A stretch of DNA of 41,063 nucleotides from a virus. How positions within the stretch are numbered: position 1 is the first letter of the stretch; each line of letters opens with the position of its first letter. The stretch is from IMG/VR virus record IMGVR_UViG_3300003323_000141, positions 1 to 41,063 of that record, one strand, 5' to 3'. Of this stretch, positions 37,819 through 41,063 are shown piece after piece. The notes beneath the pieces were generated by a model. That model ran no database searches. It was not told where the DNA came from and was given only the letters and a program-made list of their open reading frames with translations. Position numbers and translations under genes: made by a program.

Positions 37819-38127
37819 ATGAAAAATCAAATTAACGGCAATGCAGCGATGCCGCCGAAAACGAAAGAAGAAGCTAGCGTTGAGAAGCGCATTAGAAACA
37901 TAGCGTTTCTAAGCTATTCGAAAGAATTAAACGGGCCGGAGATTAGGAAAATCTGTTTCGAGGTTTTGGAGATCCTGGCGCGAATTTTCCCGCCAGCGGG
38001 AAAATGTTCCAAGTTTGAACGCGGAATTATGATGCTAGTGACGCACTCTATTGCGATTGCGGCTGGAATGTATATAGGGGCTAGGCTGCTGCTTTGGAAC
38101 ATGGATCATTCTGTTTCTGGATTATGA
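37819..38127 (+). CDS. Membrane protein carrying palindrome copy 12
   Basis: 102 residues. The C-terminal half has a likely transmembrane helix (LVTHSIAIAAGMYIGARLLLW). The palindrome at 37987-38002 encodes FPPAGK just before it. The N-terminal half is a soluble helical domain with RKICFEVLEILARI. Not recognised. ATGA overlap with the next gene. Confidence 0.6.
   Translation: MKNQINGNAAMPPKTKEEASVEKRIRNIAFLSYSKELNGPEIRKICFEVLEILARIFPPAGKCSKFERGIMMLVTHSIAIAAGMYIGARLLLWNMDHSVSGL
37987..38002. repeat. Dispersed palindrome, copy 12 (in frame)
   Basis: Perfect core with full arms (37985-38004) in the membrane protein gene, read as FPPAGK between a soluble domain and a transmembrane helix. Distance to copy 1 across the joined ends would be 3167 bases. 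Confidence 0.95.
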
Positions 38128-38426
38128 GCCCTGAGAAAATGGAAGAGATCTTCGGGGAATTGCAGAGGCTAGTTCCCGAGATGAAAAGCTCTATGCAGAA
38201 GTTTGCTGACCCTAGGGACAAGGCAATGCTACTTGGATGCGCTCTAGCGAACCTATTAGGGCCGATGAGCGAAAAGGAATGGCTAGATTTCTCGCATTTG
38301 GAATTAAACAATAAGCCGTGCGGAAGACCGGGATGCGAATGCCACATCGCGCGAAAGAAGCTATTCGAGGGATTAGTAGCGATACGCGCTGACTGGAGAA
38401 AGGTAATGCGCTTAAGACGTAATTAA
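38124..38426 (+). CDS. Unknown small protein with zinc-like cysteines
   Basis: 100 residues from ATG 38124. Helical, with CGRPGCECH near residues 74-82 giving a possible metal site. Not recognised. Overlaps the preceding gene by ATGA. Confidence 0.6.
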   Translation: MSPEKMEEIFGELQRLVPEMKSSMQKFADPRDKAMLLGCALANLLGPMSEKEWLDFSHLELNNKPCGRPGCECHIARKKLFEGLVAIRADWRKVMRLRRN

Positions 38427-38427
38427 T

Positions 38428-38802
38428 ATGAAATTCCTAATTGCTGAAGAATCCGGCAGGGCTTGCATAGTTGAAGCAACCGAAATAGAAGGCAGAATAG
38501 ACGGCGGTACTTTTGGGAAGCTAAAGATTGAAGGTTATGTGAAACTAGGTGCGGGGCTAGTTAGCGAAGCGCGTGAAATACTTGCAAAATCTCCGATATG
38601 CATTGAAGACAAGTCGCCAGAAAGACAGATAGCGAGTCTGCAAGCGTTTTCACACACGCCGATGTTGCTAGAGATCAAGAAGCGCGCCGAAGCGATACAG
38701 GCACTTGCTAACGATCAAAAATGGACAAGTACGCGGCAGGCCAAAATTCACATGCACGCGGCGCTAATCCTTGAGGCACTGGAAAATATCAAACAGCAAT
38801 GA
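38428..38802 (+). CDS. Unknown small protein
   Basis: 124 residues, start in AATTAATATG. It is soluble and helical with a small beta start (KFLIAEESGRACIVEATEI). Ends with a helix. Not recognised. ATGA overlap with the next gene. Confidence 0.6.
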   Translation: MKFLIAEESGRACIVEATEIEGRIDGGTFGKLKIEGYVKLGAGLVSEAREILAKSPICIEDKSPERQIASLQAFSHTPMLLEIKKRAEAIQALANDQKWTSTRQAKIHMHAALILEALENIKQQ

Positions 38803-39170
38803 GCAAGCAAGCTGTAGAGGCGGCTATTCACGCTGTGGAGATCGCGGAGAGAATGGTTTCTAACGCTAGCTCACATCCTGGATACAACCCGGATAAAATG
38901 GAGGCACTGCTTAAGGAATTCAGACAAGCGAAGTCATGGTTAAAAGATCAAAGAGCCGAAATGCGGCCAAAAAGCGAGATACTCAAGGCAATGGAAGTAT
39001 CACTGCCAGGAATGACGCTCGCGTTAGTGTTCGCAAGCGGACTAAACGCAGCGAGCGGGAAGGCAGGAGCGGCTATATTTACAGGAGCGGTGGCGGCAGC
39101 AGCGCAGATATGGCTAATATCAGCGAGATGTCTGCACAAGCTGAGCGGGAGAGAGTTTGGATTAGAATAG
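38799..39170 (+). CDS. Small membrane protein
   Basis: 123 residues. N-terminal helical region, then two likely membrane segments (MTLALVFASGLNAASG and AAIFTGAVAAAAQIWLI), so a small inner-membrane protein. Role unknown, possibly a second holin-like or exclusion protein; the sequence does not show which. Confidence 0.6.
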   Translation: MSKQAVEAAIHAVEIAERMVSNASSHPGYNPDKMEALLKEFRQAKSWLKDQRAEMRPKSEILKAMEVSLPGMTLALVFASGLNAASGKAGAAIFTGAVAAAAQIWLISARCLHKLSGREFGLE

Positions 39171-39194
39171 CTAGTGTAACCGGATTTTACTGAA

Positions 39195-39338
39195 ATGAAC
39201 AATCCTCCTGGAAACGCGCGCCAGCGGAGACAATTTAGGCGCAAGCATATATCTCGCTATGAATTGTTTTTGCGCCATGTGGTAAAAGACATAGCGAAAG
39301 GGCTAGCGATCCCTCAGCGGTTCATTGTCGCAAAATGA
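39195..39338 (+). CDS. Tiny basic protein
   Basis: 47 residues, strongly basic in the first half (RQRRQFRRKHISRY), ending with an amphipathic helix. Overlaps the next gene by ATGA, which supports it being real. Not recognised. A near-palindrome resembling the dispersed repeat was rejected here. Confidence 0.55.
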   Translation: MNNPPGNARQRRQFRRKHISRYELFLRHVVKDIAKGLAIPQRFIVAK

Positions 39339-39613
39339 ACAACAAGTGCGACTGCGATAAATGGAAGGAACGGATTGGTACAGCAATGCGTTGCTGGAGC
39401 TTCTGCCCATACTGCGGGAGCCACATAGCAATGCGAAGAATGGAAGATTATGAAAGGCCGGACAGCAGAAACGGAGATCAAGAGAAATGGCGCGGCAAGT
39501 GGCACAACACAACCTTTGGCGGCTTTAGTACAGTCGCTCAAATAAACGAGAAACGAAAATCAAACGGCCTGGAACTGATGGAGTTCCGGACAATCAAACC
39601 AAGAAAGGAATAA
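39335..39613 (+). CDS. Small zinc-ribbon protein
   Basis: 92 residues with CDCDKW and CPYCGSH about 18 residues apart, a typical zinc-ribbon. The C-terminus is basic. The following gene has an AAAGGA ribosome site overlapping this one's 3' end. Confidence 0.65.
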   Translation: MNNKCDCDKWKERIGTAMRCWSFCPYCGSHIAMRRMEDYERPDSRNGDQEKWRGKWHNTTFGGFSTVAQINEKRKSNGLELMEFRTIKPRKE

Positions 39614-39617
39614 CACA

Positions 39618-39857
39618 ATGGGTAGAGCAATATTAGACACAGCAGTTACGGAAGAAGGGTGGAGGATGCGCACGGTGCGTATCAATATGGGCATGGAGAA
39701 GGCGATGTTAATCAGAGCAAACCCTGCATTGCATGAGTCATTTCATGTAAGGGTTGGCAGAAAGGTTCAATTCATTGAGCGAGAGGGCGAAGAGCCGCGC
39801 AATGGAGTCGTAACATTCGTTAAGGAGAAGCATTCAATCGTCTACGTGGAGGCATAG
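39618..39857 (+). CDS. Unknown small protein
   Basis: 79 residues with a small beta-type fold (VTFVKEKHSIVYVE at its end) resembling an SH3-like or KOW-like domain, in the same style as the gene at 40384. Ribosome site AAAGGAATAAC before ATG 39618. Not recognised. Confidence 0.6.
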   Translation: MGRAILDTAVTEEGWRMRTVRINMGMEKAMLIRANPALHESFHVRVGRKVQFIEREGEEPRNGVVTFVKEKHSIVYVEA

Positions 39858-39865
39858 AGGCGTAG

Positions 39866-40069
39866 ATGAAGTTAGATATAACTCAATGCGTGAGATGCGG
39901 AGAGGATCACGCAGACGTTGCTGTTATGATGTTTACTAATCCGCCAAGTGAGCACTTAACAGGAGGACGCCTTTGCACTCATTTTGCGATATGTCCCACG
40001 CTCGGCGAACCGATGCTAATTGCGGATCTTAAGCCTGAGAACTTGAAAGCAGAATGTCCGAAGACATAG
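39866..40069 (+). CDS. Small zinc-binding protein
   Basis: 67 residues with CVRCGEDH near residue 8 and a later cysteine pair (LCTHFAIC), suitable for one zinc site. Not recognised. The 3' end overlaps the next small gene. Confidence 0.6.
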   Translation: MKLDITQCVRCGEDHADVAVMMFTNPPSEHLTGGRLCTHFAICPTLGEPMLIADLKPENLKAECPKT

Positions 40070-40218
40070 AGCAAGAAAACAATAGGTACGTGTGCGCCAA
40101 CTGCGGGAATCGACTAATGAGAGTCGGGTTAAACCTACAGTCCTGGAGACACTGCGGAAACCGACGCACTAAGAAATCATGCACAGAGATCAAAGCGGTA
40201 AAAGAGGGCGAGCGATGA
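40054..40218 (+). CDS. Tiny zinc-ribbon protein
   Basis: 54 residues, ANCGNR after VC near residue 14 and HCGNRRTKKSC after it, a cysteine pattern for zinc. It overlaps the genes on both sides by ATGA-type joins, so it is likely real. Confidence 0.6.
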   Translation: MSEDIEQENNRYVCANCGNRLMRVGLNLQSWRHCGNRRTKKSCTEIKAVKEGER

Positions 40219-40382
40219 AGAGGCGAATCGTTAGCGTCACGCAGAATGGCCGGTTTGTGACGTTGCATCTAGCATGCAGGCACACACTGAAGCAGGCGGT
40301 TAGCTGGTGGAATGGGTGGGGATTTACTGGCCCGAGAGAAATCACATGCCCGCAATGCGGCGGATATAGAAAGAAGAAATAA
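40215..40382 (+). CDS. Tiny protein with terminal CPQC motif
   Basis: 55 residues from ATG 40215. The body is beta-rich (SVTQNGRFVTLHLACRH) and the C-terminus ends in CPQCGGY, possibly a half zinc-ribbon with the earlier cysteine. It overlaps both neighbours closely. Confidence 0.6.
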   Translation: MKRRIVSVTQNGRFVTLHLACRHTLKQAVSWWNGWGFTGPREITCPQCGGYRKKK

Positions 40383-40383
40383 T

Positions 40384-40602
40384 ATGAAGCAAAAAAGCGG
40401 GAAACTTTGGCCAAGCTTAGAAGAAAAGCCGATTCAAATAGCTGAGCGGGTTAGGCTCGCATGTAAGTTCAGGCATGGAGAAGAAGGCGAAGTGACATGC
40501 GTAAGAAAGACGGGCGCAGGTACACGTGCCATTGTCTATACCGTGCAGCTAGCAGACAGCAGCAAGTACGTGCTAACTCGCTCGCAGATAGAGCGCATAT
40601 GA
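40384..40602 (+). CDS. Small SH3/KOW-like protein
   Basis: 72 residues from ATG 40384. The pattern RVRLACKF, GEVTCVRKTGAGTRAIVYTVQLAD then RSQIERI resembles a small SH3- or KOW-like beta-barrel. Not assigned to a family. ATGA overlap with the next gene. Confidence 0.6.
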   Translation: MKQKSGKLWPSLEEKPIQIAERVRLACKFRHGEEGEVTCVRKTGAGTRAIVYTVQLADSSKYVLTRSQIERI

Positions 40603-41060
40603 GATACGCAATAACACAATGGAGTAACGGAAGCTTCGCTGTAGTATTAGACGGAACACACGCAGGAGGAGTGATAGAGAAGTTCATGCCTGCTGTACTG
40701 GACTCAGACAGCAAGGCAATGGTCTCGCTTGGTGTTTGGCACGCGAGCCTAATGGTAGCTAAGCCGGTTCAGAGAACGGCGTCAGGATGGATTGGATGGG
40801 AAGAACCAGAGACGCTAGAGTTAAGGGATAGGATAATACTAGCCGTACTAACTCAGTTTGGATGCGGGCAAGAGGTATTAGATATGCCGATTAAGGAAGG
40901 GTTATCTACCACAACGCAGATAATACTAAGAACGCCTGGAGTAAGGATAGATGACAGGCATAAGGTATTAGAGATATGGGAGAGCATGAGGAAGCTATGG
41001 AGTCTCAGGCGTGAGAAAGTCGATAGTCAGGGTACCTTAAGGAATCTCTTAACCCTATGA
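40599..41060 (+). CDS. Unknown protein at the right end
   Basis: 153 residues from ATG 40599. N-terminal small beta domain and a C-terminal helical domain with WESMRKLWSLRR. Not recognised. Its stop overlaps ATG 41057. Confidence 0.6.
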   Translation: MRYAITQWSNGSFAVVLDGTHAGGVIEKFMPAVLDSDSKAMVSLGVWHASLMVAKPVQRTASGWIGWEEPETLELRDRIILAVLTQFGCGQEVLDMPIKEGLSTTTQIILRTPGVRIDDRHKVLEIWESMRKLWSLRREKVDSQGTLRNLLTL

Positions 41061-41063
41061 GCG
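41057..41063 (+). other. Start of a cut-off ORF at the right edge
   Basis: ATGAGCG begins by ATGA overlap with the previous stop. If the ends are joined, the frame continues at base 1 and ends at the TAG at 42-44, giving a 16-codon basic peptide (MSEIRRIKLA and so on). This supports the idea that the ends are adjacent in a circular or circularly permuted genome. Confidence 0.3.

Noticed and set aside
91-38002. Palindromes as transcription terminators
   Set aside because: Most are inside genes, there is no T tract in addition to the arms, and spacing ignores operon ends.
91-38002. Resemblance of TTTCCCGC to the eukaryotic E2F site
   Set aside because: The genome is a bacterial virus, so E2F cannot act; the match is coincidental.
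91-38002. CRISPR array or tandem repeat array
   Set aside because: Copies are kilobases apart with genes between them and no spacers of uniform length.
39216-39230. Near match to the palindrome (CGCGCCAGCGG)
   Set aside because: Outer arms do not match and no symmetry extends beyond the centre.
1-41063. Genes on the minus strand
   Set aside because: Longest minus-strand frames are antisense to well supported genes and have shadow composition; none has a recognisable motif.
1-41063. Integrase, transposase or insertion sequence
   Set aside because: No such protein motif or terminal inverted repeats were found.

Overview
The window is bacteriophage DNA. Every supported gene is on the + strand and packed head to tail, many pairs overlapping by ATGA, and the first 22 kb are a recognisable siphovirus-type virion and lysis operon with a lambda-style head module (GpA-family terminase, gpW-like connector, lambda-family portal, protease/scaffold, decoration and capsid proteins). 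A Gram-negative host is likely from the lysozyme-type endolysin, the Sec signal peptides and a small lipoprotein; I cannot name the host. No integrase or other lysogeny gene was recognised. If the two ends are joined, an ATGA start at the right end continues into a short ORF at the left end and the spacing of a dispersed repeat stays regular, so the 41,063 bases may be a complete, circularly permuted genome. That is inference.

Layout. 0-0.65 kb: a QueC-like protein. 0.66-8.8 kb: packaging and head genes, interrupted by a DpdA-type base-modification gene between portal and protease. 8.9-19.5 kb: connector and tail genes, including a tail-assembly chaperone with a textbook -1 frameshift signal (11492-11530), a tape measure protein and large tail/fibre proteins. 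19.5-22.7 kb: secreted proteins, holin, endolysin and an HNH protein, closed by a strong terminator (22694-22740). 22.7-29.5 kb: a promoter with phased repeats, then recombination and replication genes (annealing-like protein, DnaQ-type exonuclease, PD-(D/E)XK-like protein, initiator carrying an iteron cluster, DnaB-type helicase). 29.5-30.0 kb: a second promoter that shares a motif with the first, followed by about 380 bases that look like structured RNA. 30.0-36.6 kb: accessory genes built around a Ycf46-like AAA+ ATPase with a permuted motif order, a DUF1257 (Ycf35-like) protein, a DUF2997 protein, a small HTH protein and a Q-rich protein with a ParB/KorB- or LmbU-like helical domain. 36.6-41.1 kb: many tiny genes (lipoprotein, exported and membrane proteins, zinc ribbons).

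The most striking signal is not a gene. A near-perfect 16-20 bp palindrome (core TTMCCGC-CA/TG-GCGGKAA) occurs 12 times, spaced about 2.4-4.1 kb apart around the whole sequence with one gap of 5.8 kb. Five copies lie between genes and seven inside reading frames, where each is read through in frame. One copy lies between the HTH gene and the ParB/KorB-like gene. The arrangement recalls dispersed operator or centromere systems (KorB operators of RK2, dispersed centromeres of N15, stoperators of mycobacteriophage L5), but the palindrome itself is not one I recognise. A phage-encoded DNA-organising, silencing or partition system is the leading hypothesis.
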